DNA from: Halomonas sp. PR-M31 | GTDB lineage: Bacteria > Pseudomonadota > Gammaproteobacteria > Pseudomonadales > Halomonadaceae | Reading direction: 5' to 3' | DNA length: 62,574 bases | Assembly (NCBI RefSeq): GCF_001039575.1 | Contig: NZ_JIBT01000008.1 | Location: 1-62,574 of the forward strand | Shown here: piece by piece, positions 1-8,092 of the stretch | Numbering within the stretch: position 1 is the stretch's first letter | How the letters are laid out: each line of letters opens with the position of its first letter | Position numbers and translations under genes: made by a program | The notes under the pieces: model-generated | What the model saw: only the letters and a program-made list of their open reading frames with translations | The model's database searches: none | Told to the model about the DNA's origin: nothing

Positions 1-600
1 TTTTTTGTTCTGTAATGCTTGAACAATGAAATTGCTGACTACTCTTCCATCGTTTGGATCCATTCTTGGACCATAGGTATTGAAAATACGAGCTATTCTT
101 ATATCAACTTTGTGTTGACGGTGATAATCAGAAAACAAGGTTTCAGCACAACGTTTACCTTCATCATAACAGCTTCTTACGCCAATTGGATTTACTTTAC
201 CCCAATATGTTTCAGGCTGAGGATGTATTTCTGGGTCCCCGTAAACCTCGCTTGTTGATGCCTGCAATATTCGCGCTTTAGTTCTTTTAGCAAGACCTAG
301 CATATTGATAGCGCCATGAACACTTGTCTTCGTTGTCTGGACAGGATCAAACTGATAATGAATGGGACTTGCCGGGCATGCTAAGTTGTAAATTTGGTCT
401 ATTTCTGCAAAAAGCGGGAAGGTTATATCGTGACGCATGAATTCAAAATAAGGGTTATTTAGCAAATGTGCAATATTTTCTTTTTTACCTGTAAATAAGT
501 TGTCTACGCAGAGCACATCATTGCCAGTTTCCAGTAATTTCTCACATAAGTGAGAACCCAAGAAGCCTGCGCCGCCAGTAACTAGAATACGTTTTTTCAT
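1..600 (-). CDS. UDP-glucuronate decarboxylase (UDP-xylose synthase), C-terminus beyond window
   Basis: Partial gene: 200 codons run from an ATG at 600 to the window edge with no stop. It is an extended short-chain dehydrogenase with an N-terminal Rossmann motif GGAGFLGS (residues 9-16), the UXS hallmark CPASPIHYQ (about 75-83), STSEVYG (115-121) and a Y-x3-K pair (Y145, K149). The family converts UDP-glucuronate to UDP-xylose through a 4-keto intermediate, using bound NAD, in the cytoplasm. An AGGG stretch precedes the ATG. It is the last visible gene of the polysaccharide locus, 85 bases beyond the formyltransferase, and would supply a pentose donor. The CPASP motif favours UXS over the ArnA-type decarboxylase. 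About one third of the protein is outside the window. Confidence 0.9.
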   Translation of the reverse strand, partial: MKKRILVTGGAGFLGSHLCEKLLETGNDVLCVDNLFTGKKENIAHLLNNPYFEFMRHDITFPLFAEIDQIYNLACPASPIHYQFDPVQTTKTSVHGAINMLGLAKRTKARILQASTSEVYGDPEIHPQPETYWGKVNPIGVRSCYDEGKRCAETLFSDYHRQHKVDIRIARIFNTYGPRMDPNDGRVVSNFIVQALQNKK

Positions 601-685
601 TTGTTTTCCCTGCAAAGTAAGAAGCAATAAAAACTTATTTTAATTAATTTTAAAAAACTGTTATTTAGAACTGAATTTGATTAAT

Positions 686-1483
686 CTATTTAATACCTTT
701 TTTTTTCCAGTTTTTAATATATTCAAATAACGTTGGATGCGACCAAATAGAGGAGTCCAAATTACTGGTCTTAGCTTCTAAACGATTATATATAACGTCG
801 TAAAGAGATCTGCTAATTAAAGGTATGGCCATTCCTATTTGATGTAACGGATATGTAGTAAACGTGTCATTTTCCGATATTTCCCCCCTTGCCTGATACA
901 AAATCCCTCCTGTATCAATACCCTCATCTATTAAATGTACAGTTACACCAAAGTTATTTTTGTCATTATTGGCTAAAGCCCAGTATCCACCGTGGGAACC
1001 ACGATATTTGGGAGTAATACCTACATGAGTATTGATGATTGGACATTTTATATTTTCTATTATTGATAAAGGCAGTATACCAGTACCATTAACAAGCACT
1101 GCGTCTGGTTGCACTGCCTGTATGTAATTTACTATTTTTGGATCTTTTACACTACGAACGCTTTTTTTGTTTTCTATATTTGGAAAAGTATCATCTAGGT
1201 CATATTTTTTTTTCGCAGCGGCAATCATTTTTTTACTTGTTTTTTTAATATAAAATTTTTCGAATGCCATAAATAAAATTTGACCAATTACAGCTTTCAT
1301 CCCTAAACGATTAATTCTATTTTTTATTAATTTTAACTTCTTATTAAACTTGTCAACTGAGCTATGTGACTCCTCAAATATAACTAGTTCGATATCAACA
1401 TCATCTTTTATTCCATTAAAAACATAAAACGATGAAGCACTGCAAGAACACAACATAACAACTTTAGGACGCTTTTTTTCCAT
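686..1483 (-). CDS. Formyltransferase-family protein, probably sugar N-formyltransferase
   Basis: A 265-residue protein of the formyl_transf_N fold. The catalytic triad of 10-formyl-THF-dependent enzymes is visible: Asn151 and His153 in INTHVG, followed by P-x-Y-R-G, and Asp190 in DEGIDTGGIL. I chose the ATG at 1483 because AAAGG sits 8 bases upstream; a GTG at 1516 lengthens the frame without a good ribosome site. The start overlaps the end of the deacetylase gene by 20 bases, so the two are translationally linked. Length and context (surface polysaccharide cluster, beside UXS) suggest transfer of formyl to an amino sugar rather than to Met-tRNA or GAR. The substrate is not readable from sequence. 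Confidence 0.8.
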   Translation of the reverse strand: MEKKRPKVVMLCSCSASSFYVFNGIKDDVDIELVIFEESHSSVDKFNKKLKLIKNRINRLGMKAVIGQILFMAFEKFYIKKTSKKMIAAAKKKYDLDDTFPNIENKKSVRSVKDPKIVNYIQAVQPDAVLVNGTGILPLSIIENIKCPIINTHVGITPKYRGSHGGYWALANNDKNNFGVTVHLIDEGIDTGGILYQARGEISENDTFTTYPLHQIGMAIPLISRSLYDVIYNRLEAKTSNLDSSIWSHPTLFEYIKNWKKKGIK

Positions 1484-2468
1484 ACGAATTGCCTTTACTC
1501 TTCTCACACAACTCACTCATATTTAAAGAATTCATATCATAGCTACTATTCAGGTTAGAATAATACTTCAAAATAGATTCTAAAAATTCAATGTTTTCAT
1601 GTAGATTTACTCCAAAATTATGCGGATGAAACCATAAATGATAAATTTCACCTTTTTTTGCTGCGTTTTTCATGCTTCTTTTTATTCTTTGCAGACGGAT
1701 AGATTCCAAAAATTTTAATTTTTCACTGACCGGTCTAAGGAACCTACTTGACCTTATATCAATTGGCGATGCTTTATCATCGTTTTTTTCAATTTTATAT
1801 GTATTATGACCTGACAAGTTGATATAGGAATCAAGAAGTCTGGCAGCACGACGAGATCGCTTTTTGGACTCTTTATTATGGTCAGCCTTGTATATCCAAC
1901 TTTTTTCAGTTCCCCTATAAGAAGTTATGCCTAAATCTGAAAGTAAGTTTAAGTAATTTTCATTGAACTGATTACGTGGGAAAACAAGGCTTTTTGTCTC
2001 AATATTGTACTGCGACGCAATTTTTATAGCTGACGAAATATCCTCCTTGAATTCTTCATCAGACTGACCATCTTCGAGACAATAATAATGACAATAAGTG
2101 TGCGTTGCTACTTCTTGTCCCGCATACCTGGATATCTTTTTTATGAGATCCGGAGCAAAATGCATCTCATCTTCTAAAAAACCATTTTCTTCTAAATATA
2201 AATATGGCGATAAATTCTTATCTGTATAAGAGGGTTTTTTTGTAGGACTATAAAGAAGTGCTTGCTGCTTATTCTCAGCAAATAAAATTCCTACGGTTGC
2301 CCACGTAGCGTGCACGTTATATTTTTCTAGTAAATCAAGTATTGCAGGGATTGCTTTCCAAACCCCTAAAATATTTTCTCGATAATCGTTAATTCCTTTC
2401 TTGTCTCTAACACCCCAATAAAGTTCAAAATCTAGTGATATAACGAAAGTTCCCTTCTCAGAATTCAT
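1464..2468 (-). CDS. NodB-like polysaccharide deacetylase family protein
   Basis: 334 residues starting at the ATG at 2468, with AGGAGG five bases upstream. Carbohydrate esterase 4 motifs are visible: SLDFE near the N-terminus (usual D-D pair replaced by D-x-E), a metal-binding H-T-x2-H motif (ATHTYCH, about residue 120), FPRNQF, and FHPHNFG near the C-terminus. There is no signal peptide, so it probably acts in the cytoplasm on a nucleotide- or lipid-linked sugar rather than on exported polymer. The family removes N-acetyl or N-formyl groups with a divalent metal. It overlaps the formyltransferase gene, so deacylation followed by formylation of an amino sugar is a reasonable inference. Confidence 0.8.
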   Translation of the reverse strand: MNSEKGTFVISLDFELYWGVRDKKGINDYRENILGVWKAIPAILDLLEKYNVHATWATVGILFAENKQQALLYSPTKKPSYTDKNLSPYLYLEENGFLEDEMHFAPDLIKKISRYAGQEVATHTYCHYYCLEDGQSDEEFKEDISSAIKIASQYNIETKSLVFPRNQFNENYLNLLSDLGITSYRGTEKSWIYKADHNKESKKRSRRAARLLDSYINLSGHNTYKIEKNDDKASPIDIRSSRFLRPVSEKLKFLESIRLQRIKRSMKNAAKKGEIYHLWFHPHNFGVNLHENIEFLESILKYYSNLNSSYDMNSLNMSELCEKSKGNSYGKKAS

Positions 2469-2595
2469 CAAAGCCTCCTATAACAAATTCATATAATAAG
2501 TTTAAATTATATGTGTAATTGCTATCTACTTTATGCATTTGTAAAAGTATTTTATCCTGCTAAACATTAACATTCATAAACATCTAACTATGAAA

Positions 2596-4425
2596 TTATA
2601 CTCTATTAGCCATTTTCTTAAAAATTTTGTTATTTTCCGCTAGTTCATCATAAGTTCCACTATCAATAACTTTTCCAGCTTCCATAAGAAATATCAGATC
2701 ACACTGTTTTACAGTCGATAATCGATGAGCAATTATAATTACCGTTTTTTTGCCCACAAATTCATAGATTGCATCCATTATCATTTTTTCTGATATATTA
2801 TCTAAGGCGCTTGTAGCTTCATCGAAAACAAGAACTTCTGCGTCATGGTAAAGAGCACGAGCAATACCAATTCGTTGCCTTTGACCACCTGACAACTGGA
2901 CGCCTCGCTCGCCTACCTTAGTATCAAGTCCTTGTGGCAATTGACTAACTAACTCATCTAGATGTGCTAACTTTACTGCCCTGTTTAAATCTTTTTCATT
3001 GATATCTTGCTCTTCTATGCCAAAAGCAATATTTTCTTTGATACTATTATCGGATAAGAAAATCGATTGTGGTACAAAACCTAGTGAGTTTTGCCATTCC
3101 CTGACTTTTTTATGAACATCATCACTTAAAGTTAGCGATATATTATCAATCAGCAACTCACCTTTAGATGGTGCTATTAGTCCGAGAAGAATATCGATTA
3201 TTGTCGACTTTCCTGATCCAGAAGAACCAACTATACCAATTGTCTTTTTTGCAGGAATCAACATACTTACTTCATTAAGTGCTGGATCTACTTTACCAGG
3301 ATATGTGAATGATACGTTTTTTATTAGTATATTTTCTTTAACTGACAATTTTCGAGTTTCTTTTCCAAGCTGAAATTTTTGGTTTTCTATTTCAACCGTT
3401 CTTTTATAACTTTCTTTTAAATCTGAACGAATTGCCTCAAAAGCCGCCATGTTGCCTTTCACATATGAAAAAGAACTATATATTTGTTGAAATGAAGGCA
3501 GCATTTTAAAACCAGCTAATGCGTAAACTGCCAAAACAGGAAGAATATCACCAAGGTCACCTCCATAAACTTTCAGCAAATAAAGAATTAGTAACATGAC
3601 ACTACCAAACGCCACTAATTCCATTGCATAACGAGGAGCTTGAGAAAGGGCTTGATTGACACCTTGGCTCCTTGCAAACCTTTTGCTTGCATCCGAAAAT
3701 CGTTCAGAAAAGATATTCTGTCTTCCCAGTAAAAGAATATCTTTTATACCACCAAAGCCCTCACCCATTAGCTTAAATCTTTTTGTTTGCATCTCTGAAA
3801 TCGTTTTTCCATTGCGCATCAAAGGTATTCTTACAAAACGGTAAAGTAGAAAATAGGCTACAGCAAATATAAATGCACCGGCTAATGCGACTTTAGGGTT
3901 ATAAATGAAAATTGCTGTCATCATTAGTCCCGTCAAAACACTTTTAGCACTCATTTGCAGAAGTGGTTGAATTATTCTATCGGTAACCCGTGATGTCTCT
4001 TGCGCAATTTGTTTTGTCAAGGTTGCACTTGAACCTGACGAATGAAATAACCAAGGTTGAAATAAGTAGTGCTGAAAAAGCCGTTCTCCTATTTGTGCTC
4101 CAACTTGTTGTGCATATATAAATAAATTCCACATGGTGAAAATGGAAAAAATGTTACCTATCATTAAAACGAGTAATACTAATACGCCCATCCAAAACAA
4201 GAAGTTTTCATGAGATTGAAATCCTGTGGCAGTATAAATATTTCCCCAAAATCCATCCCCATTGAGAACGGACATATCTGCAACTACTGCCATAAAAGGC
4301 CCAATGGAAAGCACACCCGCAATTTCAGCAAAAGACATCAAAATGACTAGTATTTGCAAACGTAAGAGTTTACTTCGCTGTTTAGGTGTGAGCAAATTAT
4401 AAAGTTCTTTTACTGTCTTGAACAT
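2596..4425 (-). CDS. ABC transporter fused permease/ATPase, PglK/MsbA-like glycan exporter
   Basis: 609 residues. The N-terminal half has about six hydrophobic segments (roughly residues 20-50, 75-100, 155-200, 270-310). The C-terminal half is a complete ATPase: Walker A GSSGSGKS (400-407), signature LSGGQRQR (about 513), Walker B VLVFDEATSALD (about 533) and an H-loop IIAHRLS. The N-terminus resembles the PglK/WlaB half-transporters that flip undecaprenyl-linked oligosaccharides in Campylobacter. No separate Wzx-type flippase is visible here, so this exporter may flip the repeat unit. Gaps of 77 and 127 bases separate it from its neighbours. Confidence 0.85.
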   Translation of the reverse strand: MFKTVKELYNLLTPKQRSKLLRLQILVILMSFAEIAGVLSIGPFMAVVADMSVLNGDGFWGNIYTATGFQSHENFLFWMGVLVLLVLMIGNIFSIFTMWNLFIYAQQVGAQIGERLFQHYLFQPWLFHSSGSSATLTKQIAQETSRVTDRIIQPLLQMSAKSVLTGLMMTAIFIYNPKVALAGAFIFAVAYFLLYRFVRIPLMRNGKTISEMQTKRFKLMGEGFGGIKDILLLGRQNIFSERFSDASKRFARSQGVNQALSQAPRYAMELVAFGSVMLLILYLLKVYGGDLGDILPVLAVYALAGFKMLPSFQQIYSSFSYVKGNMAAFEAIRSDLKESYKRTVEIENQKFQLGKETRKLSVKENILIKNVSFTYPGKVDPALNEVSMLIPAKKTIGIVGSSGSGKSTIIDILLGLIAPSKGELLIDNISLTLSDDVHKKVREWQNSLGFVPQSIFLSDNSIKENIAFGIEEQDINEKDLNRAVKLAHLDELVSQLPQGLDTKVGERGVQLSGGQRQRIGIARALYHDAEVLVFDEATSALDNISEKMIMDAIYEFVGKKTVIIIAHRLSTVKQCDLIFLMEAGKVIDSGTYDELAENNKIFKKMANRV

Positions 4426-4502
4426 CGGGTTTAGCCTTTATTTGAATACCTGTAATTTTAAATTAGCTTTTATTTTCAAAAACGCTAAAACTAAAAAACG
4501 AT

Positions 4503-5486
4503 CTAATACCTTCTTTCAACACTGACCCTAGTTAATAAAACACCACTCTTTTTAAGCTCATTTAAATTTTCAGAGAATATCTTAATAGCTCTTTCAAGAT
4601 AAAAAGGTGTAGTTCCCGAGACATGTGGCGTTATTAATACATTACTTCTTTGCCATAGCTTTGAATCTGAAGAAAGTGGTTGTTTTTCGAAAACATCTAA
4701 TGCCGCCCCACGCAGCTTCTTACTATCGAGTGCATTGATAATAGAGTCTTCATTTACAATTCCTCCCCTTGAGATGTCAATCAAGACACAGCCGGGTTTA
4801 ACTGTATTCAAAAATTTTTCATCTACCAGTTGTCTGGTATCATCTGTAAGAGGTAAACAAACTACTATATAGTCTGAATCATATATGATTTCTTCAACTT
4901 GTTCGAGGGGAACAATTTTATCTATACCATTGCGAGCTTTTGGTTTTCGTTGAACACCAACAATTTTCATGCCGAAAGCATTTGCTTTTTCTGCAACGGC
5001 TTTACCTACATGGCCTAATCCTAAAATTGCCAACTTTTTTCCAGTTAGCTCTTCTAGCCATTCACGCTCCCATGTCTTGTCTTGACCTTTTTCGTTAAAC
5101 CGGTCAAATTGTTTTGCAAAATAAAGCATGGCACCTAATGCATATTCACTCATAGGTGCACTATTAACTCCGCTGCTTTTTGTTAGAATAATATTTTCTT
5201 TATCAAAATCCATTTTCCAAATTTTCTCTACTCCAGCAGATAGAAAGTGTATCCACTGACAACCTTCTACTTTTTCTAAGGCTGAAGGAAGCCAATCTAA
5301 CGTTGGTGTAACTATAATATCAATGTTTGTTCCTTCAACAATATCTTCAGTTTTACTAGCAAAGTAGATCTTGAAATCTATAGATGAATTTTGCTTTATA
5401 TATTTTTCTACCTGACCCCGCTGCTGTTTCAAAACTTCAGGTTTTTGCATGAATAAAATATTTAGCTTTCGAGAAAAGTCAATCAT
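4503..5486 (-). CDS. D-isomer-specific 2-hydroxyacid dehydrogenase
   Basis: 327 residues from an ATG at 5486 (GGAG a few bases upstream); the start overlaps the aldolase stop by 8 bases. It has the NAD-binding GLGHVGKAV motif and the catalytic Arg-Glu-His set of the family: R in ISRGG, E in VFEKQPL, H in TPHVSG. The family reduces 2-keto acids to D-2-hydroxy acids with NAD(P)H, or the reverse. Tight coupling to an HpcH/HpaI aldolase inside a polysaccharide locus suggests the pair builds a hydroxy-acid decoration or precursor. This is inference; the substrate is unknown. Confidence 0.85.
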   Translation of the reverse strand: MIDFSRKLNILFMQKPEVLKQQRGQVEKYIKQNSSIDFKIYFASKTEDIVEGTNIDIIVTPTLDWLPSALEKVEGCQWIHFLSAGVEKIWKMDFDKENIILTKSSGVNSAPMSEYALGAMLYFAKQFDRFNEKGQDKTWEREWLEELTGKKLAILGLGHVGKAVAEKANAFGMKIVGVQRKPKARNGIDKIVPLEQVEEIIYDSDYIVVCLPLTDDTRQLVDEKFLNTVKPGCVLIDISRGGIVNEDSIINALDSKKLRGAALDVFEKQPLSSDSKLWQRSNVLITPHVSGTTPFYLERAIKIFSENLNELKKSGVLLTRVSVERRY

Positions 5487-6318
5487 CACTCCATTTCCCT
5501 TTAGCAATTTCAAAAACCTTTCTTTCTAAGCGTTGTCTATTATTTTCTAAAGTAGAATAATTACTTTTTTGTAATAACTCTTCTTCTTTTCGAAGTTTTT
5601 TTAACTCCTCTTCAAGATCTATTTTGTCAACTAGCTCTTCCAATCTTTGTGCATTCCCATGAAATGCCCGTGAAAGAATAGCCCATTTCGAACCAAGTCT
5701 TACATGCTCGCTGAGCACATATTCCGAAGGCAATTCTCCGTGACCTATACGCGCGATTCCACCGAAGCCAAAATCAATTTTGCGGTTTATAAGCAATTTC
5801 GTTCCAAGCTCAAAAGTTCTTGCAGCGAGAGGTTCAAATAAGTAGTTTAGTTTCATATCTAAAGCTAGATCATTTAAGCCAAAATACACTTCATCTCGTG
5901 GACCTAAATTATCTACATAAGTAGACAACCTACTCACCGCTTGAATTGTTTCAGCTAATAAAGTTACTGGAACACGTTCATTTACTAGTTCTAAGAATTT
6001 GCGTATTTCTTCTGGACGACGGAACATTGGAAGCATGAGTCGCTGTGCACCGTTCTCTATAGCGCCGTCTATTTCATAAGCCGAATTATTGTTCATCGGA
6101 TTTATTCGAACCATAAGCTCTGCTTGCTTCAAGACGTCTGCTATGGTCGCTACATCATCAAGAGTATGTGAAGCATTATGTGCAGAAAGGTGTTTTTGTC
6201 GCTCATACTTACCAAGAGATTCCATATCTACAAATATACGTTGGACACCACATGCTTCTGCATGCTTGGCTATGGCAGGATTTGCGGTAATCAGCATCCA
6301 ACTCAAATTACGAATCAT
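5479..6318 (-). CDS. HpcH/HpaI aldolase/citrate lyase family protein
   Basis: 279 residues. It is a TIM-barrel-type protein with FVDMES near residue 30, INPMN, GAQRLMLPMF and AETIQA, the Asp/Glu and Arg positions used by class II pyruvate aldolases of this family to bind metal and enolpyruvate. The last 60 residues are Glu/Lys-rich and probably helical, longer than in HpaI. Members cleave or form C-C bonds between pyruvate or oxaloacetate/acetyl units and aldehydes. The next gene (2-hydroxyacid dehydrogenase) overlaps it by 8 bases. Such an enzyme is unusual inside a wza-wzb-wzc cluster; here it may make a keto acid that its partner reduces. Confidence 0.75.
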   Translation of the reverse strand: MIRNLSWMLITANPAIAKHAEACGVQRIFVDMESLGKYERQKHLSAHNASHTLDDVATIADVLKQAELMVRINPMNNNSAYEIDGAIENGAQRLMLPMFRRPEEIRKFLELVNERVPVTLLAETIQAVSRLSTYVDNLGPRDEVYFGLNDLALDMKLNYLFEPLAARTFELGTKLLINRKIDFGFGGIARIGHGELPSEYVLSEHVRLGSKWAILSRAFHGNAQRLEELVDKIDLEEELKKLRKEEELLQKSNYSTLENNRQRLERKVFEIAKGKWSDD

Positions 6319-6333
6319 TAAAATTTTCCTATA

Positions 6334-6978
6334 TTAGTCTTGCCCATCCTGAGTTTTCATTCTATCTCGATACGCTCGCCAATTTTCTGACTCGCCACCA
6401 TATATTCCTGAACCTCTTATTACGACTAATATTGTTCTCAGTATTATATTCAAATCATAATAAAAATTTCTTTTTTCCACGTATTCTTTATCTGCTTGTA
6501 ACTGATCAATCCAACCTAAGCTACGTCGTCCTCGAATTTGTGCAAGCCCTGTTAATCCTGGCAACACCTGAAATCTCTTTTCGAACGCTGAAGGTACAAC
6601 CTCTAGTTGCTCAGGTATTATTGGTCTTGGGCCTACTATACTCATATCTCCCAGCAAAATGTTCCATAATTGAGGAAGTTCATCAAGACTGGTACTTCTC
6701 AAGAACCTTCCTGAACGCGTTATTCGAGGATCTTTATTTCCAGTAATAACACGCTCATTCACTTGATCAATGTGACTAGATGAACGATCAATCATAGTTC
6801 TCATTTTAAAGACTTGAAAGAATATACGATCCTTACCAACTCTGCTCTGAGTAAAAAAAACGGGACCTTTACTGTCAAACCGAATCCAAATAGCCATTAT
6901 TAATATCAAAGGCGAAAACATCAGCAGCGCTATACTGCTTACTGCAATATCAAATAGGCGCTTTATTGAAACTTTCAT
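6334..6978 (-). CDS. Initiating sugar (phosphoglycosyl) transferase, PglC/WcaJ C-domain type
   Basis: 214 residues. One N-terminal hydrophobic re-entrant segment (about 8-32) is followed by the bacterial sugar transferase domain: QSRVGKD, FKMRTM, the catalytic Asp-Glu in STSLDELPQLWN, and MSIVGPRP. The short length without the four-helix N-terminal bundle is PglC-like rather than WbaP/WcaJ-like. The family transfers a phosphosugar from a UDP-sugar to undecaprenyl phosphate at the inner membrane, the first committed step of repeat-unit assembly. The start overlaps the end of the upstream GT4 gene by 29 bases. Confidence 0.92.
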   Translation of the reverse strand: MKVSIKRLFDIAVSSIALLMFSPLILIMAIWIRFDSKGPVFFTQSRVGKDRIFFQVFKMRTMIDRSSSHIDQVNERVITGNKDPRITRSGRFLRSTSLDELPQLWNILLGDMSIVGPRPIIPEQLEVVPSAFEKRFQVLPGLTGLAQIRGRRSLGWIDQLQADKEYVEKRNFYYDLNIILRTILVVIRGSGIYGGESENWRAYRDRMKTQDGQD

Positions 6979-8092
6979 TACTTTTCATCGCCTCCAAGAT
7001 TATTTTATTAACTTTATGTACATCGTACTTTTCTACCGCTATTTTCCTGGATGCATCTGACATGGTCGTTACCAGCTTCGGATCTTTCAAAAATATTTCC
7101 ATCGCGTTCTTTAATGGATCTACTTTTCCTGGTGGTACTAAAAAACCATTAAAACCATCAATAACTGTTTCACGACAACCGGGTGCATCACTAGTAATAA
7201 TAGCCCTACCTACACTCATTGCTTCTAGAACGGAGCGTGGCGTGCCTTCACGATATGAAGGTAATACAAATACTGTACATTTAGCCAACCAAGGGCGAAC
7301 ATCTTTAACCGCGTCAAAAAAATCAACAGCCGAGTTGTTTTTCCACTTTTCAAACTGTGTTGATTCTACTGAATGGGGTAAAGAAGAATCATAAGGACCC
7401 ACTGCAACAAAGCGTGTATTAGGATAGTTTTCTTTAACATTTGTAGCTGCTTCAACAAATTCAGCAATACCTTTTTCTGTAAGGATTCTTCCTATGAATA
7501 AGAAAGTTGGCGTTCCTTTAGGTAGCGGCTGCTGTGCAAATTGTTGAGTGTCTACTCCTGAGCCATTAATCCTTACGATTTTTTCTTTATCACGGACAAT
7601 ACCGAGCTTAGTAAAGTCATTTACATCGTCTGGATTTTGAAAAAAGACTAGATCGCTACATGAAACACCTACTCGATATAATTTAGTGACTAGCCAACGG
7701 ATAATTCTAGTACGCAATGAATATGTAGTGAAAACATGTCCCAGCCCAGTGATCATTGAATAAACTTTTGGAACTTTAGCAACTCTTGCTGAAATCGAAC
7801 CATATATTACGGGCTTAATCGTATAGCTAAAAACAACCTTGGGTTTGCACTGCTTTATTATACTTAGCAAAGCAAAGATGGCACGTAAATCACTTATTGG
7901 ATTAATACCGGTACGTCCGATATCAAATGGAAATATTTTTATCCCAAGATTTTCTACTTCAGCTAAGTAATCCCTAGTAGGTACAGCCGCTGCGACATCA
8001 AGATTTGATTCCAGCATTTCGCGTATCAAATCGCCTCGGTTAGCGATTAGTGAGCGAGCATTACCGGCAACAAAAAGTACATCCACGCTCAT
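6950..8092 (-). CDS. GT4 family glycosyltransferase, PglA-like
   Basis: 380 residues with a GT-B fold: an N-terminal acceptor domain, and a C-terminal domain with FIGRILTEKGI and the nucleotide-sugar motif PSYREGTPRSVLEAMSVGR, where two Glu bracket the GT4 E-x7-E signature. The N-terminus resembles PglA-type transferases that add the second sugar after PglC. The ATG at 8092 overlaps the previous stop as ATGA, but AGGAG lies only one base ahead of it; a GTG at 8086 is six bases from the same AGGAG and may be the true start. Cytoplasmic face of the inner membrane is expected. Confidence 0.88.
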   Translation of the reverse strand: MSVDVLFVAGNARSLIANRGDLIREMLESNLDVAAAVPTRDYLAEVENLGIKIFPFDIGRTGINPISDLRAIFALLSIIKQCKPKVVFSYTIKPVIYGSISARVAKVPKVYSMITGLGHVFTTYSLRTRIIRWLVTKLYRVGVSCSDLVFFQNPDDVNDFTKLGIVRDKEKIVRINGSGVDTQQFAQQPLPKGTPTFLFIGRILTEKGIAEFVEAATNVKENYPNTRFVAVGPYDSSLPHSVESTQFEKWKNNSAVDFFDAVKDVRPWLAKCTVFVLPSYREGTPRSVLEAMSVGRAIITSDAPGCRETVIDGFNGFLVPPGKVDPLKNAMEIFLKDPKLVTTMSDASRKIAVEKYDVHKVNKIILEAMKSNESFNKAPI

